Assembly: GCF_023546765.1 (NCBI RefSeq)
Contig: NZ_CP097484.1
Location: 5,029,501 to 5,093,500, forward strand
Direction of reading: 5' to 3'
Source of the DNA: Methylobacterium tardum
GTDB lineage: Bacteria > Pseudomonadota > Alphaproteobacteria > Rhizobiales > Beijerinckiaceae
Length of the DNA stretch: 64,000 bases
Shown: positions 44,371-54,700 of the stretch, piece by piece
Layout: every line of letters starts with the position of its first letter
Numbering within the stretch: the stretch's first letter is position 1
Position numbers and translations under genes: made by a program
Notes under the pieces: model-generated
What the model saw: the letters and a program-made list of their open reading frames with translations, nothing else
Databases searched by the model: none
What the model was told of the DNA's origin: nothing

Positions 44371-45213
44371 ATGCGCACACCAGAGTCTATCATGATCGGC
44401 ACTGCGGGCTGGAGCCTGCCGAAAGCCTACGCGCCGCACTTCCCGGGAGACGGCAGCCATCTGGAGCGGTACGCGCAGCGCCTCTCCGCCGTCGAGATCA
44501 ACACGTCCTTCTACCGGCCGCATCGCGTTGCAACCTACGAAAAATGGGCTGCTGCGGTGCCGGCCGGATTCCGGTTCGCCGTGAAGGTGCCGCGGGCCAT
44601 CACGCATGAGCGGCGCCTGACCGATGTGGACGAGGTCCTCGCCCGCTTCCTGGGTGAGGTGGCGGGCCTCGGGTCCAAGCTCGGGCCGCTGCTGCTTCAG
44701 CTTCCGCCAAGCCTGGCGTTCGACTGCGCGTCCGCCGCGCGATTCCTGGCGACTTTCAGGCGGTGCTTCGCGGGCGACATCGTCTGTGAACCGCGCCACG
44801 CGACTTGGTTTACCCAGGACGTCGATAAGGTCCTTTGCGACCATGCGATCGCTCGGGTCGCTGCCGATCCCGCGCCCGTCCGGGAGGCGGGCAGGCCCGG
44901 GGGTTGGCTGGATCTCGCCTATTACCGGCTCCATGGCTCCCCACGCATGTACCGTTCGGCCTATGAGCCGCCCGTTCTCACCCGGATCGCCGAGCGCCTG
45001 CACCAGAAGACAATCCAAGGACGTCGCGCGTGGTGTATCTTCGACAACACCGCGGAGTTCGCGGCCCTTGGGAATGCTCTCGAGACACTTGCGCTCTCCA
45101 CACGGAGCAAGCCTCACGAGCCATCAGCCTTGAACGGGGAGAGCGGCACATCAAAGCCTGGACAGGGCTTTTCATCAATGGATGAGCGTCGTGACGACGG
45201 CAACGCTGCGTGA
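44371..45213 (+). CDS. DUF72 domain-containing protein
   Basis: A 280-residue TIM-barrel protein of the DUF72 family (YecE-like). It shows IGTAGWSLPKAYAPHFPG at the N-terminus, then EINTSFYRPHRVATYEKWA, FAVKVPRAITHERRL, LGPLLLQLPPSLAFD, a CEPRHATWF loop and the terminal YYRLHGSPRMYR plus WCIFDNTAEFAA. The family has no established enzymatic role. Starts at 44371 (MRTPESI) or 44392 (MIGTAGWS) are more plausible than the upstream ATG at 44302. The protein is soluble. The C-terminal 40 residues are variable and probably disordered. Confidence 0.87.
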   Translation: MRTPESIMIGTAGWSLPKAYAPHFPGDGSHLERYAQRLSAVEINTSFYRPHRVATYEKWAAAVPAGFRFAVKVPRAITHERRLTDVDEVLARFLGEVAGLGSKLGPLLLQLPPSLAFDCASAARFLATFRRCFAGDIVCEPRHATWFTQDVDKVLCDHAIARVAADPAPVREAGRPGGWLDLAYYRLHGSPRMYRSAYEPPVLTRIAERLHQKTIQGRRAWCIFDNTAEFAALGNALETLALSTRSKPHEPSALNGESGTSKPGQGFSSMDERRDDGNAA

Positions 45214-45590
45214 GCGCGAAAAGATGTCCCATCGACCATGCGACGGGGAACGCCCCGTACGGTCAACGGCGAGCCGAGCGCTACGTGGGCGCCGGCACCT
45301 CGCGACGGATCGACGGGTGGGGCGCCGTCCTACGCCGGCTCGCTCGCCAACGCGTCCAGAGCCTGGGCAAGTCCGCGGAAGGGCCGAAGACGGTTGGCGG
45401 GCACCGCGCCGTCATCCTACGCTGCGAATTGGCCGGGCCCGTTCAACGACCTTCAATGGAATGTCGCGTGGCCGCGAGCGTAGCTTTTCGTAAGCGTCTG
45501 GTTCGACTGTGCTTCAAGAAATCGGCGCTTGTCACAAGCCAAGTATCTGGCAAGAGCGCTCAAAAGCGATCACAGCGTCCGGGGCGAGGA
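45214..45590. other. Intergenic region without a supported gene
   Basis: These 377 bp lie between the convergent DUF72 and TPR genes. Several short open frames cross it, but none has a ribosome-binding site or ordered translation. The 3' end of the Srf operon (TPR stop at 45591) is here; no strong terminator hairpin is recognised. Confidence 0.5.
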
Positions 45591-46178
45591 CTAATTGCAT
45601 CCCATGCTGCCGCAGAGCGAATTGTTTGCGTTCAGCGATGGTGATGTGCCCGCAGTGCCGCGCAGCACGTTAAGAGCGCTCTTAGCTTCTTCGTTATCAG
45701 GCTTCAGACGAAGAACCTCTTCGTAATCTCGGATTGCCGCCTGCGTGTTTCCCAGGGTGACATAAGCCTTCGCCCTGTTCATGAGCGTGTTCGAGAAGGT
45801 CGGCCGCATCGCCAGCGCACGGTTGAAGTCCGTGATCGCCGCGATCGGGTTCTGCAGGCCCGCATAGGCGATCCCGCGATTGTGGAAGGCATAGGGGTAC
45901 TGATCGTCCGCCCGGATGGCGCCGTTGCAATCCGTCAGGGCGTCCGCGAACGCGCCCCGGTCGATATTCGCCCAGCACCGTCCATCGAGGGCGATCGCGC
46001 GCTGCCGCGGCGTCCGGGCCTCGGCGAGGAGGCGGCTGCATCCGCCGACGCGCATCTCCGGGCTCCCGGACCGACAATCCTGGGCGGGATCGGCCAGAGC
46101 GGAGGAACACGGGAGCGTCATCGCCGCGATCAGGCCGGCGTGGCCCCATGCAATGAGGGCGAGCAAGGGGGCGCGCAT
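45591..46178 (-). CDS. Secreted TPR repeat protein
   Basis: A 195-residue protein. The signal peptide (APLLALIAWGHAGLIAAMTL, then ALADP) is followed by about three TPR units, readable as YAFHNRGIAYAGLQNPIAAI, NTLMNRAKAYVTLGNTQAAI and DYEEVLRLKPDNEEAKSALN. Paired cysteines near both ends (CRSGSPEMRVGGC; LCGSMGC) suggest disulfides in the periplasm. It probably provides a protein-binding scaffold. It is the last gene of the long minus-strand Srf-type cluster, 44 bp after the caspase-like gene. The start at 46178 (MRAPLL) is chosen because the signal peptide begins there. Confidence 0.82.
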   Translation of the reverse strand: MRAPLLALIAWGHAGLIAAMTLPCSSALADPAQDCRSGSPEMRVGGCSRLLAEARTPRQRAIALDGRCWANIDRGAFADALTDCNGAIRADDQYPYAFHNRGIAYAGLQNPIAAITDFNRALAMRPTFSNTLMNRAKAYVTLGNTQAAIRDYEEVLRLKPDNEEAKSALNVLRGTAGTSPSLNANNSLCGSMGCN

Positions 46179-46222
46179 GGTCGATCCGTCCTGCTTCCGG
46201 CTTCTCGGGCGGCTCATCGCTG

Positions 46223-48073
46223 TCAGCCGCAGCGATTGTTGAAGACATCGCGGCCGGGCAGCTGCATCGAGTTCATCATGCGCAGCAGTTCGGCCCGGTA
46301 CAGGTCGCTGAACTCGGCGGGGAAACGCCCGCCGATATTCGTGATCGTGCTGCGGTCGTCGCGCCGGATCGCCGCGAAGTCGTAGAAGCTTCTGTCGTCG
46401 AAGCTGCCTTGGGCGACGGCCGTCCCGCGGCCTTCGAGCACGAACCCGGCGCGGACCGGCGAGGTGTTGACCTCCTGCGCGCGGCTGATCTGGCTCCGTC
46501 GCGGCCGGATCTGCTCCGTGATGAACTGTTGCGCGCTGCCGCAACGCTCGTTCGGGCTGACCTGCACGTACATCACCACCTGCTCGCCGTGCTGCCGCGA
46601 GTGCCAGATCGTCGTGTAGGTCTGCTTCTGCGGATCGTACTGGTCGTTGGCCATCGGCGAGATCTCGAGCAGGTTGGTCGAGTAGTTCAGCGTCCAGCCG
46701 GAGGCGCTTCCGACCGTGGTGCGCTGCTGCAGCTCACGCTGGCGCCGCTCCTCCTCCAGGCGGCGCTGCTCGTCCTGCTCCCGCTGACGTCGGGCGTCCG
46801 CCCATTGCCGATCCATCTCCTCCTGCCGTCTGCGCCTGTCCTCCTCTTGACGTCGGGAATCGTCCGCCTGCTGCCGTCGGGCCTCGTCCTGGCGATCCCG
46901 CGCGCGGCCGCACTCAACCGCGAAGGTGTCGACCAGGGCGCGGAAGCGACCCGCCGGGTAGGACGCGCTGTAGCTCGCGGTGGCCGTGGCATCGTCGCAG
47001 GAGGCGACCGCCCGCTGATAGGCCCGCTGCTCCCGCCCGGCCTGCAGCCGGTCCTCGAAGGGCCGTGCATAGGGATAGGTCCCCGTCATCGCCTCGCAGG
47101 CGCGGATCGCGGGATCGAGATTCGCCCCGCGCAGCGCGGCCGGCTCGGCATTCGGGTCGATCTTGTTGCACTCGGTCCACAGGCCCGCGAAGAACCCCTG
47201 CGGGATGAAGGCGAACGAGGTGGTGAGCGCGCCGCTCGCCCGGGGCTCCAGATCGCTGCCGGCGAGGCCCCGCTTCAGGGTTTCGTGCGACTGCAGGAAG
47301 GTCTCGCCCTCCTGCGCCATCGCGGCGAGCATGGGATCGCGCAGCGAGGCGCGGCCCGCGAGCGGTGCGCCCGATGCGTTGCGGCGACCGGCGCGTTCGC
47401 CGCCGATGACGCTCGCGCCCGAACTTCCCGCTGCTGCATCGAAATCGCAGTGCCCGCCCGACGCGGGTTGACACTCGTCGATCACGACGACGAGTTCGCG
47501 GGTCCGGCGTCGGGCGACGCGGCGCAGCACGTCGCTCAGCCGCACGCCCTCGCTGTCGAGCAGGCCCGGGCGCTGTCCGGCATCGGACGGGGCGTCCTGC
47601 GGCATCAGATAGATGTCGTCGGCGCCGCCGATGGTCGGCCCGAGGGCGAAGACCGCCACCTGGGCCTCCTCCGGCAGGCGGCCGACGGCCTCGCGCAATC
47701 CGCGATCCAGCTGCGGGCGGTCGGCCGGCCCGACCGTCCACACCTCGAATCCGATGTCGCGCAGGCGCTTGCGATAGGCCTCCTCGTCGGCGTTGGCCGT
47801 CGCCGCCCGGCCGCCGGAGGACGAGGCTTGCGGCACGATCAGCAGCGCGATCCGCTGTCCGGTGACGGCGCTGCTGCGCGCGGCGGCGGCCTGGACCGTC
47901 AGCCCGGGCGAGGCCGCGTGCCCGGCGGTGGCGGCGACACCGAGCGCGGTCGCGGCGGCCAGGCGCCTCCAGCGACGGTCGGTTCGGGCGGGCGGGGCCA
48001 TGTCGGGAATCCTCGGCATCGGAGAGTGTGAGAGTCGCGGCCGGACGGACATCGTGGGGCGCGCCGGGGCCAT
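46223..48073 (-). CDS. Secreted caspase-fold protein with degenerate active site
   Basis: A 616-residue protein. A basic N-terminal extension and signal sequence (RRLAAATALGVAATAGHA) precede a caspase/metacaspase p20-like domain at about 72-205: RIALLIV, then RKRLRDIGFEVWTVG, VAVFALGPTIGG and LVVVIDECQPA. The usual catalytic GHG is replaced by PTIGG, while the cysteine equivalent (Cys201, DEC for DAC) remains, so the fold is clear but proteolysis is doubtful. A very charged coiled coil (about 425-490, RRQEEDRRRRQEEMDRQW) links to a beta-rich C-terminal domain with paired cysteines. The ATG at 48073 overlaps the previous stop (TGATG), indicating coupling within the Srf-type operon. Confidence 0.78.
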   Translation of the reverse strand: MAPARPTMSVRPRLSHSPMPRIPDMAPPARTDRRWRRLAAATALGVAATAGHAASPGLTVQAAAARSSAVTGQRIALLIVPQASSSGGRAATANADEEAYRKRLRDIGFEVWTVGPADRPQLDRGLREAVGRLPEEAQVAVFALGPTIGGADDIYLMPQDAPSDAGQRPGLLDSEGVRLSDVLRRVARRRTRELVVVIDECQPASGGHCDFDAAAGSSGASVIGGERAGRRNASGAPLAGRASLRDPMLAAMAQEGETFLQSHETLKRGLAGSDLEPRASGALTTSFAFIPQGFFAGLWTECNKIDPNAEPAALRGANLDPAIRACEAMTGTYPYARPFEDRLQAGREQRAYQRAVASCDDATATASYSASYPAGRFRALVDTFAVECGRARDRQDEARRQQADDSRRQEEDRRRRQEEMDRQWADARRQREQDEQRRLEEERRQRELQQRTTVGSASGWTLNYSTNLLEISPMANDQYDPQKQTYTTIWHSRQHGEQVVMYVQVSPNERCGSAQQFITEQIRPRRSQISRAQEVNTSPVRAGFVLEGRGTAVAQGSFDDRSFYDFAAIRRDDRSTITNIGGRFPAEFSDLYRAELLRMMNSMQLPGRDVFNNRCG

Positions 48074-49083
48074 CAGGGACGACAGATCGCCCGGAGGCGG
48101 TCGCTGGCGGCACTGCCCTCGCACAGCGCCCGGAGCGCCTCGGTGTGGCGGGGGGAGCGGTTGCGCCAGAGGGCGTAGTAGTAGGCTGCCCGCACGATGT
48201 CGGGCCGCGCCGCCTCGCGGTACGCCGCGTCGGCGTTGCCGGGGTCGTAGAAGCGCGCGAGCTGCCAGGCCGCGTCCGCGCTCGTGACCGGATCGGCCTC
48301 CTCGAAGGCGCGGAAGGCCGCGCTCCCCTGCCGGGAGGCGAGCGCCGTCTCGCCGAGCGCCAGGAAAGCGCCGGCCGGCGCGCGCTCGTCGACGAGGCGG
48401 GCGTAGCGCTGCCGCAGCTCGGCGGCCGTCAGGCGGGAATCCGGCTCGGGAGGAGCCGGCGGCGGGCTCGGCTCCTGGGGGGGCGCCTCGCGGCGGGCCA
48501 CGAGGTCGGGCAGCCGGTCGCGGTACAGGTAGGCGCCGCCAGCGGCCAGCGCGAGGAGCATCAGCGCGACCAGAGGCCAGAGCAGCCGGCTCTTGCGCGC
48601 AGCCGGCGCGGGCGCCGGCGGAGCCGCGGGCGCGGCGTCCTGCGGCGGGGCCGGCTCCGGTTCCGGGAGCGGCACCGCCTCGGTGGCCGCGACGGACGGA
48701 CCACCGATGCCGTCCCGGGTCAGCGTCGGAGCCGCTGCCGGAAGGCCGGCGAGGATGCCCCCGCCGGACGGCGCGGGCGAAATGGTCGGCCACGCGACCA
48801 CGCCGAAAGAGGTGCCGTCCTGCGCGACGATCTCGATCGGGACCAGCTCCTCGATGCGGTCGGCGACGTTGGGGCCGAAGCGCGCGACGGCCCGCCCGTC
48901 CCGCTCGGTCACCGCGAGCGGCGCGAGCCACGCGACCTCCGGCTGCCAGCCCTCCGCCCCGAGATGCCGCGGCTCGGTATCCTGGCGGCGGAACGAGAGC
49001 AGCGGCGACGCCAGCGGGCGACCGAGATCGATGAAGGCGTAGCCGCCGGACTCGTCCTCGTCCTCGGTGATGCGGATCGTCAT
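48073..49083 (-). CDS. Membrane protein of the Srf cluster with a TPR/Sel1-like C-terminal region
   Basis: A 336-residue protein. Residues 1-100 form a beta-rich cytoplasmic domain (YAFIDLGRPLASPLLSFRRQ; ELVPIEIVAQDG), followed by a proline-rich linker (about 138-162) and one transmembrane helix (168-187, LLWPLVALMLLALAAGGAYL). A second proline-rich stretch leads to a helical region (AAFRAFEEADPVTSADAAWQ) resembling TPR/Sel1 units and ending in a Cys-containing tail. I do not recognise a named family. Predicted topology is a cytoplasmic N-terminus with a periplasmic C-terminus, so it could couple SrfB/SrfC to the caspase-like protein, whose start overlaps this stop by one base. Confidence 0.72.
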   Translation of the reverse strand: MTIRITEDEDESGGYAFIDLGRPLASPLLSFRRQDTEPRHLGAEGWQPEVAWLAPLAVTERDGRAVARFGPNVADRIEELVPIEIVAQDGTSFGVVAWPTISPAPSGGGILAGLPAAAPTLTRDGIGGPSVAATEAVPLPEPEPAPPQDAAPAAPPAPAPAARKSRLLWPLVALMLLALAAGGAYLYRDRLPDLVARREAPPQEPSPPPAPPEPDSRLTAAELRQRYARLVDERAPAGAFLALGETALASRQGSAAFRAFEEADPVTSADAAWQLARFYDPGNADAAYREAARPDIVRAAYYYALWRNRSPRHTEALRALCEGSAASDRLRAICRP

Positions 49084-49127
49084 GGCGAAGGCTTCATGCG
49101 TACAGCGGAGCGAGCGGGCGGGGGCGG

Positions 49128-51743
49128 TCAGGCGGCGCGCGCCTGGAGACCGGCGAGGATCGCGCCGATCCGGGCGTTCTGCGCGAGGTCGATCGTGACG
49201 CCGGACGCGCTCTTGGCGTTGTCCTCGACGATCCGGTAGAAGCCGTGGAACCAGTCGGTGGCGTAGGTATGGGCGAAGGTCGCGGGGGCCTGCCCGATGC
49301 TGCGGGCGTCGTAGCTGACCGGTCGCTGGGCGAAGGCGACCCGATCCCCCGCCTCGTCCTGGATCGCGGGGCGCTCGCCGGCCGGCGGGACGAGGGTGAA
49401 CCCGAGGCTGCCGGTCAGCCGGTTGAGGCGGGTCGCGGCGATCAGCGCGAGCTTGACCGTCGACTGCTCGGAGCGCTCGACGGTTGCCGTGTCCCGCAGA
49501 TCGGACGCGATGCCACCCTCGATGTCGGCGCGGCGGGCCAGGATGATCAGCTCGCTGACCACGATCTCCAAGGCGGTCAGCGGCACGGCGAAGCGGCGCG
49601 CGAAGTCCTCGGTCTCGATCGTACGGCGCAAGGCCACAATCCAGGCGGCGACCACGGCCCGCGCCATCGCGCGCTCCCGGTCGTTGCCCAGGCTCGACGG
49701 CTCGGCTCGAGGCGCCGGCGCCGCGCCCGGCCGCGGGATCGCCCCGGGGCGGGCGATGCGCGGCGCCGCGACGGGGGGCGCGGCCTCGGTGGTCACGCTC
49801 TCCGCCCCGTGCAGGGCCTGCGCGAGCGCCGCGGGATCCACCATGAGCGCCCGGAGGAGCGAGCCGAACTGGCCGGCCGCCACGACCGCATCGAGCGCGT
49901 CGAAGACCTCGCCGGCCGCCTCGCGCCGTTCGGCCAGCCGCGTCTCGATGTCGAGGGCGACGTGGAAGCGGGCAAGCCGCTCCCGCATCTCGGCGCGCAG
50001 GGCCTCCAGCCGGGAGGCGATCTGCTGCGCCTTCAGCGCCGGCCGGCAGACCCGCGACAGGTTCTCGGCGAGGTAGCTCACGCCGCCGTCGTTGAGGCGG
50101 AGGGCCTCATCGAAGGCGCGGCCCGGATCCGCGAAATGCGCGGTCGCCTCCGGCAGGGCGGCGAAGCCGGCGCGCAGCTCGGCGATCCGCTCCTGCTTCT
50201 CGGGCAGGAACGCCACCTCGCGCCGTCCGTCGTAACGGATGACCGATTCCGCCGGGTAGTTCGGGTTCCGGAACCAGTAGGTGTTGCGGAACGGCGCGCC
50301 CGGAATCCATTGCCGCGGCCACGTGTGCGCCTTCCCGAAGAAGCCGAGCAGCGAGGCTTCGATCCGGTTGCGGAAGCGCAGGCCCGCATCCTGGCCGACG
50401 TCGCCGGCCTTGTCGGCGAAGTGGCTGTCGAACCACGTGAGCACGAGGAACAGCAGGTTCGGCAGCTGCGCCCGCGCCTCCGGGCTCGATCCGTGCGTGA
50501 GCGTGATCCAGCGCTCCACGAGGTCGGGCAGCGTCACGACCTCCTGGTTGGAGGGGCGGACGCACAGCATCATCGCGGTCAATTCCTGCTCGGCGACGTA
50601 GCGGTCGAACAGGTAGGCGACCTTGCCGCGCAGGAAGGTCTCCTTCAGCGCGTCCGGGTGCGCGGTCAGGAAATGGGCGAGATCGACCTTCTGACGGCTG
50701 CGGGCGCCGGGGAAGTCGAGCAGGTCCGCCTCCTGGAGAAAGGCCCGGGGCGTGTCGGCGATCTCGATGCGCAGCTCCGCGGTGATCGCCGCCACCGTGG
50801 CGCGCGCCAGCGTGACGGCCCTGCCGCCGGCCGCGTGCACCGTCAGGGTATCGTCCGAGCGAGCCGCCCCGAGACCCGCCAGGGTCGCCACATCGAGGAT
50901 GCTGCCCTCGCGGGGCACCAGAGCGGCGAGCGGCGCGAAGATCTCCTCCGGATGGTCGAGGCGTTCCAGCGCCTCCGCGAGCTGGCGGTAGACGGCCGTG
51001 AAGGCCGCGTGGCCGCCCCAGAGGGGCGCGAACAAGCGGGCGCGCCCGTCGAGGTCGAGGCCTCCGGCCAAGCTGCGGGCCTCATCCCAGTAGCGGGCGA
51101 GATCGTCGAGAGGCCGCGTGCCGCGGGCCTGGTCGCGCACATAATCCTGCAGGTCGTCGATCGCGACGTCGCCGAAGCGCGACGTGCCGGGTCGGGCCTG
51201 GGCCTTCAAGCTCGCCAGCAGCGCGGCAATGGCCTCGGGGCCCGGCGGCGTCTCCTTGGTGGCGTCGCCGTCGTGCAGGAAGGTGTTGCACAGGACCTTG
51301 ACGAGATCGACCTCGCTGAGGACCCGCAGGCGGACCGGCGCACCGGGCGGCGTCTGCCCGGCCGTAGCTCCTGCACCGGCCGTGAAGCGGGTGACCAGCC
51401 CCGTCGCCTCCTTCTCGCCGATCGGGTTGATCTCGGCCAGGAAATCCACCGGCTCGTGCCCGTCGAAGCGGGCCCGCAGGGCACCGTCCTCCGGACGCGC
51501 CAGGACCTCGACCAGGTAGGATTTGCCCGCCTGGCTCGGCCCGAACACGCCCGCGCACATCGGCCGGGCCGCCGCGCGGGCCAGCCGCTCGGCCCGGTTG
51601 GCCGCCTTCCGGACGTAGCGGATGAGATCCGCACGCTCGCGTCCGACCGCGCCGGCATTGGCCTCGTCGCCGAGCCACTGCTCGGCGTCCTCGGCCAGCC
51701 GGCCCGTATTCCTGCAATCCTGCGCCAGATGTTCGGTCGACAT
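49128..51743 (-). CDS. srfC: SrfC-like P-loop (GTPase-like) protein
   Basis: An 871-residue protein matching the putative virulence factor SrfC. The P-loop GPSQAGKS is at residues 68-75, and a possible switch motif LLDFPGARSRQ, like the DxxG of GTPases, is near residue 345. Long helical segments and a proline-rich linker (IPRPGAAPAPRAEP) precede the C-terminal domain. The overall organisation resembles dynamin-like GTPases that act at membranes, but no transmembrane helix is evident. ATG 51743 was preferred to TTG 51755, which would overlap the srfB stop. Salmonella SrfC is an SsrB-regulated candidate effector of unknown activity. Its coupling to srfB (8 bp gap) is conserved. Confidence 0.87.
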   Translation of the reverse strand: MSTEHLAQDCRNTGRLAEDAEQWLGDEANAGAVGRERADLIRYVRKAANRAERLARAAARPMCAGVFGPSQAGKSYLVEVLARPEDGALRARFDGHEPVDFLAEINPIGEKEATGLVTRFTAGAGATAGQTPPGAPVRLRVLSEVDLVKVLCNTFLHDGDATKETPPGPEAIAALLASLKAQARPGTSRFGDVAIDDLQDYVRDQARGTRPLDDLARYWDEARSLAGGLDLDGRARLFAPLWGGHAAFTAVYRQLAEALERLDHPEEIFAPLAALVPREGSILDVATLAGLGAARSDDTLTVHAAGGRAVTLARATVAAITAELRIEIADTPRAFLQEADLLDFPGARSRQKVDLAHFLTAHPDALKETFLRGKVAYLFDRYVAEQELTAMMLCVRPSNQEVVTLPDLVERWITLTHGSSPEARAQLPNLLFLVLTWFDSHFADKAGDVGQDAGLRFRNRIEASLLGFFGKAHTWPRQWIPGAPFRNTYWFRNPNYPAESVIRYDGRREVAFLPEKQERIAELRAGFAALPEATAHFADPGRAFDEALRLNDGGVSYLAENLSRVCRPALKAQQIASRLEALRAEMRERLARFHVALDIETRLAERREAAGEVFDALDAVVAAGQFGSLLRALMVDPAALAQALHGAESVTTEAAPPVAAPRIARPGAIPRPGAAPAPRAEPSSLGNDRERAMARAVVAAWIVALRRTIETEDFARRFAVPLTALEIVVSELIILARRADIEGGIASDLRDTATVERSEQSTVKLALIAATRLNRLTGSLGFTLVPPAGERPAIQDEAGDRVAFAQRPVSYDARSIGQAPATFAHTYATDWFHGFYRIVEDNAKSASGVTIDLAQNARIGAILAGLQARAA

Positions 51744-51751
51744 GCGTGATC

Positions 51752-54700
51752 TCAATTCAGGGCGAGGATGCCGGTGTCGAGCCAGTATCCCTGCTCCGAG
51801 GCCAGGGTATCGAGCACGAGCTCGATCTTGCGTCCGACGTCGAGACCGTCCGCGTCGTAGGCGTCGGTGATCTCGAACTCTTCCTTCATCGACTCCGAGC
51901 GCAGCAGGGCATCCGGCCCTTCGTCGTCGGGCCGGCCGTCGCCGCTGCGCTCCAGGGTGATCTCGAGGGGCAGCCGCAGCTGCGTCGCCTCCTGGCCGGC
52001 GCGCATCCGCAAGCGGTAGAGCGGCGTCGCGATCCAGCGCTCCACCGGCAATTGCCGGTACCCCAGGCGCATCGGCGCGTAGTACCGGAGCTTCGCGCTC
52101 ATCGCCGGTCCCTGGCGCCGGGCCGAGGCCGGCGCGTCGAGATCGACTTCGCGGAAGACGAGGCCGGCGTCGCGGAGCTGGCCGCTCAGCTCAAGCTCGC
52201 CGATGTAGCGGGCCGTGGAGCGCAGCGCGAGTCGGCGGGTGAACAGGGTGAAGTTGGTGAGCTGGCCCTCCGCGAGCGCGCAGAGCATGCCGCCCACAGC
52301 CGTGGTGGTCTTGGGATCGCCGATGCGGCGGTTGTCCCGCTCCCGGAACGGGTACCACGTGCCGGCCTGATACTGGTGGAGCGGCACGATCCGGTCCGGC
52401 GAGACCGCCAGCTTGTCGGCGAGGCAGTCGGCGAAGGCCTGGAGCCGGGACGGGCGGCCCGAGAGCAGGACCACGTCGACGTCGAGGGCGTGCACGGCCT
52501 CGCACAGGTTGTCGAGGACGAGGTCGAGCGTCGCGACCACGCAGGCGCCGACCACGTCGGCCCGGCTCTCGAAGACGCAGTCGGTCAGGGCGAAGTCCGC
52601 CGCGCCGCCGGTGCGGGCCGGGATCTCGAGGAAGTCGAGCAGGCGCTGCTGCGGCAGGGCGCGCCGCAGGATCCGGCCGCCGCGTTCGGGGAAGAACTCG
52701 GCGAAGGGGCGGGCGGTGGTCTCCGCGCCCGCCTCGACGTCGCCGAGGATGCGCAGGCCGATCGGCTCCAGCACCCGCGACACGAATTGCCGGCGCAGAT
52801 GCTTCTCCTGCTCGGCCATGTTGGCGCGGTCGCCGCCGAAGCGCTCCAGCAGCAGGGCGTGTGGGTCCGGATGCCCGGCCGAGCGCAGGGCCGCCTCGAT
52901 CGTGGGCAGGACGAGGCGCTCGATCACCCGCTTGAGGATATCGTCGCCGGCGATCCGGAACCCCTCGCGGAAGTTCTGCACCGGTTTGATCGCCCGGTTG
53001 CCCTCCGCGTAGTAGGTCGTGATCATCAGGTCGGTGGTGCCGCCGCCGACATCGATGCTGGCGATCCGCACCGACGGCTCCGGGCGTATTTCCGGGCCGG
53101 GTGTGGTGTCGGGCTCCGCGAACGGCCGGGGGCGGCCGACGAGCCTCAGGAAGCCGTCAACGGCACCGCCGAGCTTCTGGGTGATCTCCCCGTACAGGTA
53201 GACGAACTGGACGCAGCTCGCCTCGTCCCACGCGACGTGGACCTCGGGCTGGGTCAGGCCGGGGGGCGGATTGTCGGCCCAGCCCATGAGCTGCCAGATC
53301 AGCTTCACCGCACCCTCGGCGCGGGACCGGAGCAGGCGCTGCTCTTGGACCGGCATGGCGGGCGGCAGGGTCAGGATGATTCGGCGCAGCTTGCGCGGGG
53401 CATCCTTCGTGCGCCGGCGCTCGCGCACCCCGGCATTGTTGATGGTCGACAGGGCGTGGCAGACCACCTCGGCGACCATGAAGGTGAAGTAGGACGAGCG
53501 CGAGAAGGTCAGGCGCGAGGCGCCGACGCGGTCGTCCGGCAGGACCCGAATCCCGTAGCGCTTCCGGTCGGCGTCGAGCTGCGCGATGACGTCGCCGCGG
53601 CTGTTGACGAACTGCCGGATCGTGCGGTCGATCAGCGGGCTTGTCCCGTCGGCGCCGTAGTCGCGATCGGGGAAGCGCCATTCCTGGTTCACCGGGCGGA
53701 CGTCGCACAAGTAGCGCTTCGGGCTCGACAGGCCGCCCACCGCCTCGGTGCCCTGGGCGAGCTCGCGGAACCGGCTGGCCTCGGGCCCGACCCGGACGGG
53801 GCTCGGCCAGAAGAACGCCCGCGGGCGCGCCGACAGGCGCGAGAGGTGATCGCGGCCGAACCGGGCGTGCGACAGCTCGACATGGCTCTCGAACGGCTCG
53901 GTGTAGACCTGCTCGGGCTCGGACAGGTCGCGGAGCTGCAGCACGAACGAGTTGTTGAGGTCGACCCGATCCTCGTTCGGGTGGGACTCGATCAGGATCC
54001 CGCAGGTGCGGCTGTTGCCGATGTCGAGGATCAGGTCGACCGTGACCGGCCGGATCGCCGGCTCTGCCGTCACCGTATCGGTCAGCCGCAGGGTCCGGGG
54101 CCGGACCGCCATCTGCAGGTACTCGAGGAAGACCAGATAGCGCGCGTAGTGCTCGAGCGTGTTCGGGAAGTCCGTATCGCGCAGGGGGCGATCCGGCCGC
54201 TGTGCCGCCTTGAACTCGCGGAACTGCTCCAGCAGCCATGCGGGCACCCATTCCTGGAAGCCGGCCAGCCGGCGGGTCTCCTCGCCCTCCCCGGCCGCGC
54301 CCAGGAACCAGCCGATGTCGCGGAAGCGATGGGCGAAGCGGAACTCGTGCTCGTTGGCGGCATCCTCCAGGCAGGGCGCCGTGTACGGCCGGTTCGGGCG
54401 CCGCTCGAGCAGCTCGGTGTCGAAGGCGAAGATCACCCGGTGGCTGATCGGGCTGTCCGGCGCCCGGTCGGCGACCTCGACGATCCGCACGCGCGCCCAG
54501 TTGGTCGGTCCGAGGTCGAGCTCCTCGCCGCCCTCGACGCCGGCCTTGACCCGCAGCATCGGTACCGGGGTCCATTTCTCCAGGAAGACCTCGAGGGCGC
54601 CGCGCTCGCCGACCGCGTATTCCCGGTCGTCACCGCGGGCGGTCTCGACCGCGTCGGCGCCCGGGTCGTCCTCGTTCCAGGTCGGAAGCAGGCTGTAGGT

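Noticed and set aside
45182..45590. Short open frames downstream of the DUF72 gene
   Set aside because: No start signals and a composition typical of noncoding GC-rich DNA; they lie between two convergent genes.
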